Assembly (NCBI GenBank): GCA_023055425.1
Contig: JALGPY010000007.1
Coordinates: forward strand, 86,639,136-86,703,135
Source: Linanthus parryae
Lineage: Eukaryota > Streptophyta > Magnoliopsida > Ericales > Polemoniaceae
DNA: 64,000 bases
Reading direction: 5' to 3'
This document shows positions 33,621 through 43,900 of the stretch, piece after piece. The notes under the pieces are model-generated. The model made no database searches. It was not told the origin of the DNA and saw only the letters and a list, made by a program, of their open reading frames with translations. Positions within the stretch are counted from its first letter, which is position 1, and each line of letters opens with the position of its first letter. Made by a program: the position numbers and the translations under genes.

Positions 33621-34910
33621 GTAGGCAAGGCTGCTAAAACTGACTTGATAAGAGTTTCCCTTCCAGCATAACTTAGATACGCCTCCTTCCAGCCATTGAC
33701 TCTGCCTTTGATTCTATCTTTGATAAATGCCAGAGCTTTCTTTTTGGATCTGTCAAAAATCACTGGAAAACCAAGATAGTGGCTGTCTTTGAAGTCTTTT
33801 GTGATTCCCATGAAGCTTTGGAGGAGCTTCTTAAGAATGGTTCTTGTATTGGGGCTGATAAAAATTTGGGACTTGTCTCTGTTAACTGAATGTCCAAAAG
33901 CTGCTTCATAAAGTTCCAAGACTTTGTTGATTGCACTACATTCTGCCACAGTAGCCTTGCAGAATAGTAATGAATCATCTGCAAAAAAGAGATGATTAAC
34001 ATGGACAAGATCTTGCTATTTTAACACCCTGAAAACCATTTCTTTGCTTAAAACATTTTGAGGGTGGAAGAGAGACCCTCAGCACAAAAGACAAAGAGAT
34101 AGGGAGATAGGGATCTCCCTGTCTCAGTCCTCTATTAGGATGAATAAAATCCCCACCTCACCATTAATAATGAGTCTGTAGCTAACAGTTTTAATGCATG
34201 TCATAATCTTGCTGCACCACTTCCTAGAAAATCCCATTTGATGCATTACACCTTTAAGATAGTCCCATCTGACTCTGTCAAATGCTTTTAGCATGTCCAG
34301 CTTCAAAGCTAACCATCCTTCCTTTCCACTTCTCTTGTTTTTGATCCAATGGAGAATCTCATGTGCAATGAGAATATTATCAGTAATTAGTCTATTACTG
34401 ACAAATGCACTCTAGTTATCAGAAAAGATGCCATCAAGAACCTTATTAACCCTATTTGCAAGGGACTTGGAGATGATTTTGTACAGAACAGTACAAAATC
34501 TTATTGGTCTGTAATCTTTGACCAAAGTAGGATTGTGTACTTTGGGGAGCAAGGCCACTTGAGTGATGTTTACACTTTTCAACAACTTCCCAGATTTTTG
34601 AAATTCCAAAATTGCTTCATAGATATCCATCCCCACTGTGTTCCAGTGCTCTTGATAAAATCTAGCAGCGAATCCTTCATAACTTGGAGCTTTGTCAGGT
34701 GCCATCTCAAAACGTGCTTCTTTCACTTAATCAAAAGAGAAAGGCTTGCTCAGCTCCTTGTTCATATCTCTGGTTATAACTCTTTTAATGTTTGTAATGA
34801 TTGGCCATATATCACCTTGAGAATTGTCACAATACTGCTTAGTGTAGAAGCTTTGGAACTCGGCTCTAATCTCATTAACTGAGCTGCACCATTTGCCTTG
34901 GCCATTTAAC
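33621..34910 (-). pseudogene. L1 LINE ORF2: reverse transcriptase part
   Basis: Frames read on the minus strand give the L1 RT order: FEMAPDKAPSYEGFAARFYQ with WNTVGMDIYEAI, then LLPKVHNPTLVKDYRPIRFC, then LKLDMLKAFDRVRWDYL, then the catalytic FADDSLLF near 33,974-33,985, then FGHSVNRDKSQIF and GRETLIKSVLAALPT. At least four stops or frame changes interrupt it. After LAALPT the Tat-like LTR begins, so the C-terminal third lies beyond the window to the left. Confidence 0.85.
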
Positions 34911-36048
34911 ACCCTAGGGATCTTATTCCTTGCTCTTATTTGATTGACTGAGGCATGGAAAAAAGGAGTGTTTGAATAACCAGCTTGTAACCAGTCAATT
35001 CTGGCCTTGTTTTTATAGAAAAGTTCCTCCTATTGCCACAATTTCTCCAGTTCCATTTCAACATTCAACAACTCTTCAGTGATCACTTCTCTCCATTTTT
35101 TCCTTAAAGATTGACATTTCTTCTCCATCTCTTTTATCACATTGGCCTTGTTTCAGTTGGAAGTTTTGCTCCAGCTGATTAAGTGTCTTCTGCATTCCTT
35201 AAGCTTATGTTGAACTTTGAACATCCAAAAACCCTCAAAATCAGCTTCCCAAGCTCTGTAAATTAGATCAAATACCTCCTCAGACTTGCTCCAGCTAGCA
35301 TTGAATCTGAAGATCCTCTTAGGATTATGTTTGATGGGCGGGGGCAGGTTTCAAGCAGCAGAATGCTATGATCTGAACCTGAATATAGAAAATGCTTCAA
35401 CTTGGCACTGTGAAAAGTGTCAAACCAATCCCTTGAGGACATACATCTAACGATTCTCTCCTCAATGCCAGGAGCACCTTCGCTCCTATTCCACGTGAAA
35501 GGATAGCCTTCAAATTTAATATCAATTAGGTCACAGTATGAAACATAATCAAATAACATCTTGAAAAAATTGAAGCTTCTAGCTTGGCCTCCAACCTTCT
35601 CAGAAGGGTCAAGGAATTCATTAAAGTCTCCCCAAACAATGTGTTGTCTTGGAACCTTCAATAAGTATTTCTTGATCTCATCAAGTTGTATTTTCCTTGT
35701 ACTGTCACTAGTACTCAAATAAACATATAAAATGTGCCAAGATAAATCATCATCAACTACTTCAAAATGAATAAGAAAGCTACAAAATTTTATCACTCTC
35801 AGATTAATAGAGTCTTTCTAGAATAGGCCAATACCACCAGAGAGCCCCTTTGTATCTACCCATAAGCTGAAATTTCTTGGGTTGACTATAAACTTTGAGC
35901 ATAAAACTACTTCTTTGCTTGGTTTTGCTAAGAAAATAATTTCAGGGAAATGAAGGTTTAGAAACCTTCTGAATTGTTTGATTGTCAAGGCTCTCCCATC
36001 TCCTTGACAATTTCGGGCCATAATGCTCATTGGGTGGATTGGGGCCAT
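34911..36048 (-). pseudogene. L1 LINE ORF2: endonuclease part
   Basis: It starts IMARNCQGDGRALTIKQFRR with PEIIFLAKPSK, the APE-type endonuclease N-terminus. Further on come HIVWGDFNEFLD, EGYPFTWNRSEG and SGSDHSILLL, the catalytic and DNA-binding blocks. A stop after SGGIGLF splits it near 35,820. The stretch 34,911-35,260 is the linker to RT and is not open in one frame. This enzyme would nick target DNA to start reverse transcription. Confidence 0.85.
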
Positions 36049-36519
36049 TTTGGGCTGGCTTCCTCCACCCGATCATCACAAAGAACAGTAGGGATGGTAC
36101 CTGTTTTAATTTTCTTCACCTCTCCAACATCTTCCATAATAACATCTGTACTTCCATGTTCGACATCTCCATCTTCCCATCGTCTTTTTTGTCCTTCATC
36201 TTTTCCTTTGATTGGTTCATCTTTGTTTGCAATTCTTTGTTCAACCGCCACTTCCCTAGCAAGCCTTTTCCATTTTTTCGTGCATTTCTAGATTCTATCT
36301 TCATGCTTCTCCGTGCTTCCACCTACAAATCCTTCTGTTGGCTCTGGGGATGTGATTAGGGCTTTTTTTTACTTCACCGTCGTTCCCAATTTCTTATCAT
36401 TCTTTTGGGAAGTTACCATTTTCCCTTCTTCACATTCTTGCTGACTTGGGGCCGTGCAAACTCCCTTCCTCCCTGTGGTTAAGGTTGATTTGGGCTTTGT
36501 AATTTAGAAGTTCCGCTAA

Positions 36520-37695
36520 TTAGGCTTCTAAGACAGGCCCAATCGGAATGATAGTAACAAGGTCCAACCCAACTTCATCTTCAAAATTTCCCGCCTTTGA
36601 CGTAGCCTCTTTGAATTCATTTTCAGCTCTCGAGACTTCCTCTTCCAATGCTTTGTCGACATCATTAATTATGGCGGCTGCATTCTCAAGAGTCTCTTTA
36701 TTTGTGCTTTTTCCACGCGCCTGTTTGCCAGCCGTCTGACTGTTCATCTTCCTCTCCGAATCAATCGGCGCCGGAAGTTGAGCCACCTTCGTTTTCCCTT
36801 TCCCGGCGACTGCGCCTTCGTTGTCATCTTCCTTGTAACCCCTCAGAAGGGAGAGTCCTCTAGAGGACGCAGAGGGAGCCCATAACTCATCAAGGGTTTT
36901 TTGCTTTTAGCCAAGGCCCGTAGCCATCCGCCTTGCGAACGCCTCTGTTTAGATCTCTGGTACTCTTTTCACAGATTGCTGATTCATGGCCTAAGATTCC
37001 ACAGTAGTAACAGAAAAGTGGAAGCATTTCGAATTTGTAGGTGGCAACAAAGGTTCCAATTGATGCTAGGGTTGCCTTGACGTTCTTTGGCAGAGGCTTC
37101 GTAACATCAATCATAGCTTTGATTCTGACAAAACGACCATCCACTGAAGCTTTCTGGGGGATCTTAACATCCAAAATTTCCCCCAGCTTCCAGCAAATTT
37201 TCCCGATTGAACCGTCTGTACAGTAGGTCGTCAGAAAGTCCCATAACTGGACCCCCACCGGTGAAATCTCGAGATTAGAAAATTTCAGTCCAGCTAGCGG
37301 ATCCCAATCAGAGATTAAAAGAAGTTGGTTCTTGAAGAACCAATGTCTTCCTCTTAGCACCCTTTCTTTGTCTTTCTCTAGAGCGAAACTGAATTGAAAT
37401 ACTCATTTCTCAACCTCCTCCACGTCAAACCCTTGTGGCATTCCCCAAAGAGGATTAAGAGTTTGCTCCAGACCTATTAGATTGGAGGTTTTGTGCGAGA
37501 TGACTTTCCCGACTACACTGCACTTCTTATCCGCTACTATGGTTCTGACCTCACTTTCATCGAAATGAACTTCATCACCAACCTCGTCCTCATCTTCTGA
37601 GTAAATCTCCACTGTGCTGAGCTTGGTGGAGATTTCATCTTATTCATTTCCTTCTCTTATTTCATCTCCCTCCTCTCTGCTTCTTGAGTCCGCCA
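36520..37695 (-). pseudogene. L1 LINE ORF1 (RNA-binding, CCHC)
   Basis: The start MADSRSREEGDE lies at 37,695 and is broken by a stop about 18 codons in. The middle part reads LRGRHWFFKNQLLLISDWDP, the DUF4283 region of plant L1 ORF1, followed by the zinc knuckle CYYCGILGHESAIC near 36,968-37,012. The tail to 36,520 is charged and partly helical (EEEVSRAENEFKEATSK). At least two further stops occur (37,402 and around 36,887). Confidence 0.8.
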
Positions 37696-37850
37696 TAAAA
37701 TAAAATAAAATAAAAAACAACAACAACCTGAGAGATACGCAGGACCTTGACCTCCCTAAAGGACTTTCTCTCTCTACATAGACTTTCTCTCTCTACCACA
37801 GAGACCGTCACTTTTACCATGCCACCAACTAATGATTCTAGTTGATACAT
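37696..37850 (-). other. L1 5' leader
   Basis: This is probably the 5' UTR of the L1 element. It contains a repeated motif, GACTTTCTCTCTCTAC, twice at about 37,760-37,800. The exact 5' end is not defined. Confidence 0.35.
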
Positions 37851-37909
37851 TTAATTTGTGATATGATTTTGATATTGGAACCGAGGATTTCAACATAAAC
37901 TGAATGTTT

Positions 37910-38430
37910 GGAGAGTGATTTACGTTCTGTGTGGTTCGCAGTAAAATGTTTTACACGGAAAAAATATTCTACTCGTAAAATACTTTGTGTGAAAAAGTTT
38001 TCCCTGTAGTTATTTTCTCGTGTTTGGTTGACACTTTCCAAAACAGTGGGCCATGACGGCAGTGGAAGTGATGGGTCGTGGTGGAGGTAGGTGGAGGTGT
38101 TAGTATGGAGTAATTATTGCTTGCTCCAAGAGTAAATATGTAATGGTACCACTTTCTTTTGTCACAGGACATGTCAGGAACATGTAGGAATTCACTTTTT
38201 TTGTCTCCCACTCATTCTCTTTCCTCCTGACGTGTCTTGTGATGTATGGTTAGAGCAAATCCACATCACTTGCTCTAAGAGAAAACAAAAATTTCTCGTT
38301 AGTATGAGCTGTTGTGCTCCTTCACTCTCCGGAAAACGGCTCACATATTTGAAATGTGTAAATCATTTTACATAATTTGAGGGAAAACATTTTACAGGGA
38401 AATATTTTACCTCCAACCAAACAGCACCAA
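37910..38430. repeat. AT-rich MITE-like repeat
   Basis: Both arms carry GTAAAATGTTTTNNC-type text in opposite directions: AGTAAAATGTTTTACACGG at 37,939 on the left, and AAAACATTTTACAGGG near 38,380 on the right. The right arm ends in CCAACCAAACAGCACC. This is a common look of plant MITEs. The ends and target duplication are not settled. Confidence 0.35.
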
Positions 38431-38522
38431 AATACCAAAAGAAGGGAAAACATTTTACCACTCAGTGATTTAGAGTCTCAGCTACTGGAATGATTTTAGT
38501 GGAAACTGGTTGTGTTGGCTAT

Positions 38523-39257
38523 GGGTGAGTTTGGTAGAATGGTTTCTAGTGGAAAAACTGGTTTTTAGATTGTGGTGGAAATTTTTTGGTTTTTTTTAGA
38601 GATTTTGTTTAAACCAGTGTGTTTGGTAGTGGTTTTTAAATTAGATTAAAAACTGGAGAAATGTGTTTGGTAGTGGTTTTTAAACTAGATGATGTAGATT
38701 AAATGACAAATATATTCTCAATTTATTTTTTCTTTATAGATTCAAGAACAACAAATGTGAGGCAAAAAATTAACGATTTCATATGTTGCAACGGTTTCAT
38801 GAAAATTAACAAATTGAAGAACAAATTAACGATATTTTTGTCATCCAGAAAATTAATTTTTCATACTATTTTAATAAAAAGTTAACGAAAAAATCAAACT
38901 TCATGCTCAACAAAGTTCAAAAAAATGTTACTGGTACAATTGAAGCAACCATGGTACTGTGAGAATGAAGGGTCAAGTCGTCTATTTATAAAAATTTCTC
39001 TATTATTTGAAGGATAAAATTAAGAAAGTTTATATATGAGTTTGGTAATATCAAGAATATATGAGGGTATTATTTGATTACAAAGAAGTAGGAAAAAACT
39101 GGAAAAAACCACAGAAATGTGGTTTTTTTCCACATGCCTAAACTTGAAAAAAACTGGTTTAAAAACCAAATTTTAGACCACCCCAACCAAACAGAAAATA
39201 AAAACCATTTGATTTTTCCACCAAAAACAAAAAAAAACCAATGTGCCAAACGCACCC
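38523..39257. mobile_element. 735-bp non-autonomous DNA transposon with TIRs
   Basis: The left end GGGTGAGTTTGGTAGAATGG matches the reverse complement of the right end (GGGTGCGTTTGGCACATTGG) at 16 of 20 positions. Three-base duplications TAT flank it (38,520-38,522 and 39,258-39,260). The short duplication and GGG-type ends suggest a PIF/Harbinger (Tourist-like) element. It has no reading frame. Confidence 0.6.
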
Positions 39258-39429
39258 TATATCATAGGTTCTCCGACATTTTTTAATCTCTGGCGCAACT
39301 ATCTCAGTGGATTATTCCAAAGTCACTAACTAACTTCAAAGATATTCTCTTGGGCTTACATGTCCGATAATGATGATTTCCGTGGGAATCGAAAAATATG
39401 CACTTGCCAACGTAAGACTGTTATCCAGG

Positions 39430-39640
39430 TGGCGGAGCCATATGTGAACACGCGTTACCCCAAAGTTTTTCAAAGCAACAATAGTACCCTTATTTCTGTA
39501 AAATATATTCAATTGTACCCGTACTATAAATACAAAACTCCACACATGACATCGGTGCCCCCAAAATATTCATCTGTGCCCTTTGAAAGAAAAAAAAAAC
39601 AAATACCCAAAACTTTTAAGAAAATACATAAATAGCCCAT
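39430..39640. repeat. hAT-type MITE fragment
   Basis: It starts GGTGGCGGAGCCATATGTG and continues with 'stretches of GTACCC' text like that in the complete element at 59,500-59,705. No right terminal repeat is visible, so it is truncated. It ends just before the promoter of the LAZ1-like gene. Confidence 0.45.
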
Positions 39641-39642
39641 AC

Positions 39643-39649
39643 TATAAAT
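39643..39649 (+). promoter_or_regulatory. Candidate TATA box of LAZ1-like gene
   Basis: TATAAAT at 39,643-39,649 lies about 35-50 bases upstream of a CT-rich stretch typical of plant transcription starts (CTTTCTCTCTCTCTCTCTG, about 39,687-39,705). The distance to the 5'-UTR exon fits. No other promoter element was identified. Confidence 0.4.
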
Positions 39650-39679
39650 TAAGTACGTGTAATATTTTATTCACTCAAC

Positions 39680-39852
39680 ACTGAACTTTCTCTCTCTCTC
39701 TCTGAATTTGAAGCCGCTTCTCTGCCCTGGAACTGCGACACACGAACTGTCCGGCTTTCGCGCTCCCCGGCCGACGCCTGACTCCGTGACGGACGACAGT
39801 ATACGACCATCACCTGAAAGTCCGATTCGTCATCGAAACTCCCAGAAAACAG
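39680..39852 (+). other. 5'-UTR exon 1 of LAZ1-like gene (proposed)
   Basis: This GC-rich, non-repetitive stretch ends in a good donor, AACAG|GTTCGT at 39,852/39,853. The next acceptor in phase with the protein is TTTTGCAG at 40,828. The start is only estimated from the TATA-like box. Confidence 0.45.
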
Positions 39853-40305
39853 GTTCGTAATTCATAAACGGTAAAGAATTTCTGATACATTCCTTTACTG
39901 GATCTGTTAGTTTCAGTTGCTATTTTGGGGGCTTTCTAATGGCTTAAATTTTGACAGTGTCTTTGTTCAAGAAGTAGGTTATTTTGTTAAATGCAATTAA
40001 TTGAATCTAAAATGTTAGTCATTTTTTTTTTGGTAAATAAATCTAAAATGTTGTCATTCATGTGTAAGTGAAACTGAAAATCTGTATGCGAATATGAAAA
40101 TCTGTATTGGTTTCCACCGCCAGTCCAAGGTGATGCCTTGATGATTTACCTATTCCCACCCAAGCAAGAAAGAGCAGTCATCCAATACTGACATTAACCA
40201 GAAAATCATCACTATTCATTTACTCAGTTATTTAGTTTGTATGAACATTTTTTTTTGTATATTTCTCAACCAAAGAAAGTAAAATTATGTACAAAGAACA
40301 GCCTT

Positions 40306-40309
40306 CCCC

Positions 40310-40362
<53 letters not shown>
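40306..40362. repeat. Compound microsatellite C15-(TC)10-(TA)11
   Basis: Fifteen C are followed by ten TC and about eleven TA units, in intron 1 of the LAZ1-like gene. Confidence 0.95.
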
Positions 40363-40364
40363 CT

Positions 40365-40616
40365 GGGGTCTAGCTTCATAGATTCTCCTGCTTAGGTTTT
40401 TCTCTAGCTACAATCCTTGTTGTAGAGTGTATACAGAGAGCTTTGTATTGGTTGTGGTGCTCCCTAGCTGCCTATGTTCTGGTGTGCAGGGTTTCCTAGT
40501 TGTCCTCACTTCTGGTTACATGGTTGTATGTTTATTGGGGTATGCCCTTGTAGTTTGTCACCTCTCTTCTAGTTTGCTATGCATTCACATTTCACCAAAA
40601 AAAAAAAAAAAAAAAG
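40365..40616 (+). mobile_element. LINE 3' end with poly(A) tail
   Basis: The stretch ends in CATTTCACC followed by an A run of about 19 (40,598-40,616). It consists of TGT/GTT-rich text such as CTAGTTGTCCTCACTTCTGG, the look of plant L1 3' UTRs. It is 5'-truncated with no coding part. A target duplication was not found. Confidence 0.4.
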
Positions 40617-40828
40617 ATTACCCATGTCCACCATGCATCTTCTAGCAAGGACTTGGTCTGATATCCCAATGTTTTTATGTAGTACATGTGCCAACACTCT
40701 ACAAACCAGTTCACTTATAGCTTGTCTACCCATCTTCCCTCTGCTCTCTAGTAGCAACTCTGCACATCTAGAAAGTGTTTTTCTTGCGTTCACAACATGA
40801 CTTATGTGGTTATCAGGTGGTTTTGCAG

Positions 40829-40979
40829 AATGGAGACTGTCTTACTGCCAGTTTTTTCAAATGCATACGAAGATCTCCACCGGCCATCACTCATAATTGC
40901 AGGATGCTTTGCATTTGTATCTCTATTACTATCCATCCTTTTAATTTTCCAACATCTCAGGTCCTATAACAATCCTCCG
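40829..40979 (+). CDS. LAZ1-like exon 2 (first coding exon)
   Basis: Acceptor TTTTGCAG at 40,821-40,828, start codon at 40,830, donor CCG|GTTAG at 40,980. It encodes residues 1-50 with helix 1. An upstream ATG in the same frame (40,797) would lie in the intron if this acceptor is used. Confidence 0.75.
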
Positions 40980-43900
40980 GTTAGTTCTTTTGCCTATATA
41001 TTTTTTTTGGTTGAACTTCAAAAATACTTGTGGTTTTGTTCAAATCCATTTTTTCGGAAAATGTTAATGTATTAAATACAAGAATAATTACATCTGTACA
41101 AGGGGCATACTCCATGAAAGGCAACTACCTCAGTAAAAACTAAGTAGGGAATTTTCTATACAAGATTAAGCACACAAAGTAACTCATCTTCCACCTACCT
41201 TCCACCGACAAAAGTTAGTCCTAACTAGACTATACAAAGCAACATACAAAAGAAAGCAGCGTTATGCTGCCTGGTGTAATCCATAGCACTGCAAGACAAA
41301 GTATAAAGCTATCCATTGATTGTGTCCCACTCCAACTTTAGATAGGGAATCTCTTTGATTTTAGTCTCACATCAAGACAATCGTTCTTATGATGGCTTGA
41401 ATCTCCTTCTTCTTTCCTTTATGAAATCTAAAGTTCCTCTCCCTCCACATGCTATATAGTATATATAGTAGCTCCCAGAACAAGTCTGTTGATGTAGATC
41501 TGCGTGTTTGTAGCCCATTGAGCAGCCAGATAAACAAGGAGCTGTTGACCAAGGCAAGTTGGGGACATTCATGTTCCAAACACCCTGATTATGGTGCCAA
41601 ATCTGATGGGTAAAAGTACATTGGAAAACAGATGGCCAAGAGATTCCACACCATTGTTACAGAGCCGGCACTAATCCTTCACAGTGATACCCCATTCCTT
41701 TAGCTTGTCTGATGTAGAGAGCCTTCTATGTGTAGCCATTTAAACCACAAAAACATGTCTAGGGATGTAATTTCTAAACCAGTATAGGTGGCTCCAGTTC
41801 ACCCCAAGGCCTTTAGTTCTGATAGATTTCCAGACTACTCTGATAGAGAAAGCCTTCTCATCATTATCATACCACATCAGCTGCTCCTCTCTACTGCAAT
41901 TTTGGGGAGTACATTTTACTTGTTATCTCAGCAAGATCTCTTATGCAATGCCCATGGGCCAGTTCCGTCTATCCCTTAGAATGATGTGAGCAATCTTGGC
42001 ATGACTAGTAAGGCCAGATTTATGCGGTTGTATCCAGAATAAGACCATTAGGTAACTGGTACTCCCACCACAATAAAACCCGACTACCATTACCATTGTA
42101 CCATCCCAAAAAGCCCTTGATTAATGGTCTCAATCCCGTGGCATTCCTCCAGAACCAAGAAGCTGACTGGTAGCACTCTAGACTCCAAGAGATCCTACCT
42201 TTAAGCAGGCACTTTTTAACACAATCATTCTAGTGAGAACCTGATGAAGAGTCAAGCAACTAAACTCTATTCATTAACTAAACTCAACCTGGGGCTAGAA
42301 GAAGAATATGTAGAATTAACACAAAGGAGAAGAAGAGAGTTAAACCCCAACCAATGGAGTGATTATAGTATGAATGTATGAAGGTTTCTGGAAAACTATG
42401 AACATGAAGATGAAGAACAATTAGAGAGAAAATATGAAGTCTGATTCCATTCCAACCTAATGACGATTAGGGTTTACAGAGATATTTATATCAAGGAGAA
42501 CCAACGGTCTCATTGGTGACCGTTGGATGAGAATCACAAGAGAGCATTCTCAGGTGCCTCAGAACTTTCTAACATAATGCAAACAAGTCCATAGAAATAA
42601 CAGAGTGACCTCTTCAGTTGTGATAATTGCTTAACAGTCCCTTCACTTCTTCAGTTCTTCAATTTGACCTTTGCTCTTTTGTTTATTCACCAGAAAGACC
42701 TTCTTCTTCTATTATGGAGTACTGAGGCTCCCCTCCCAAACCCTAGTCCCAAACACAGCCTACGTTTCTCCTCGTCTCCCCTCTTTTTGTTCCTAGTACT
42801 CCAAGTAAAATTATAATAACAAGTCTGAACCCTCTGATTATCAATAAATTTACCTAAAGTCGGGAGATTTTCTTTTGCATTTTGACCCCTTGAGTTCTAT
42901 CAGAACCACTCCCTTAGATGATATTATAGTCATCTTGGTGACAGCATCTTTATTCCACTATGTAAATTTCTTAATTCTCAGTCCACCTTCTGAATTTGGC
43001 AGACAGATAGTTTCTTAAGCTACTTTAGCATCTGTTCTAGTACTCGGGGATCCTGTCCATGGAATAGACATTCCTTATGATCTGATCAATCTGTTTGAGA
43101 ACTTTCTGAGGCAGGGTGAAGGTGGTTGACCATTAGTGTTGAATGGAAACAAGAAGGTCCTAACAAGTCGCAATCTCCCTGCATAAGTGAGTTATTTGGC
43201 TGTGCAGTGGTTGACTTTAGCTAAATTTCTATGATTAGAGGTTTACAGTCATTGAAATTGAGCTTGGCAGTCAACGGAGGGACTCCCAGGTTTCTAATTG
43301 AAGTTTTCCTTCGGGGAAGCCAAACAAGACTTTGCGTAGTAGCCACAGTGTTAGCATTAATACCAGAACACGAAATGCCATTCTACTGTATGTTTGGCCA
43401 CATACCAGACTACTTAGTGATAGAATGTGAGAAGAATAATATTATTGAGTGTTTCATTATGAAGGAGTACAATGAGCCTATAAATAGGCGACCAATACTT
43501 GGTCTACAAGAAATTATACTGAACTAGGTAATGTAATAATCTAAACTAGGAAACGCAATGAGTTTGCAAGCAGTAGAAGGCCAAGGGGAAGAAAGCTATA
43601 TTGGTTTCAAAGGCTGGCGCGGAAAAGTGCTCAATGAGCAAAGAAGAGGAAGAAGGTTGTACTAGACAAACTAGCAGCAGATAAGAAGAGTACTCAAGCG
43701 GTAATAAAGAGGAAGGAGAAAGAGAATTTTTTTAAAACATATTGTTTCGAGAAGAAGAAAAAAAAAGAAAATAGTTCTATGACATATTGTGTCAAGAAGA
43801 AGAATAAGGAAATAGTTTTACGAAGGAAATAGTTTTACGACATTGTGTCGAGAAGTAGAAAAAGGAAATTGTTTTACGACACATTGTGTCGCATAGAGAA

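Noticed and set aside
40797..40829. Upstream ATG at 40,797 as start of the LAZ1-like protein
   Set aside because: It precedes a strong acceptor (TTTTGCAG) and adds residues with no match to the family; kept only as an alternative.
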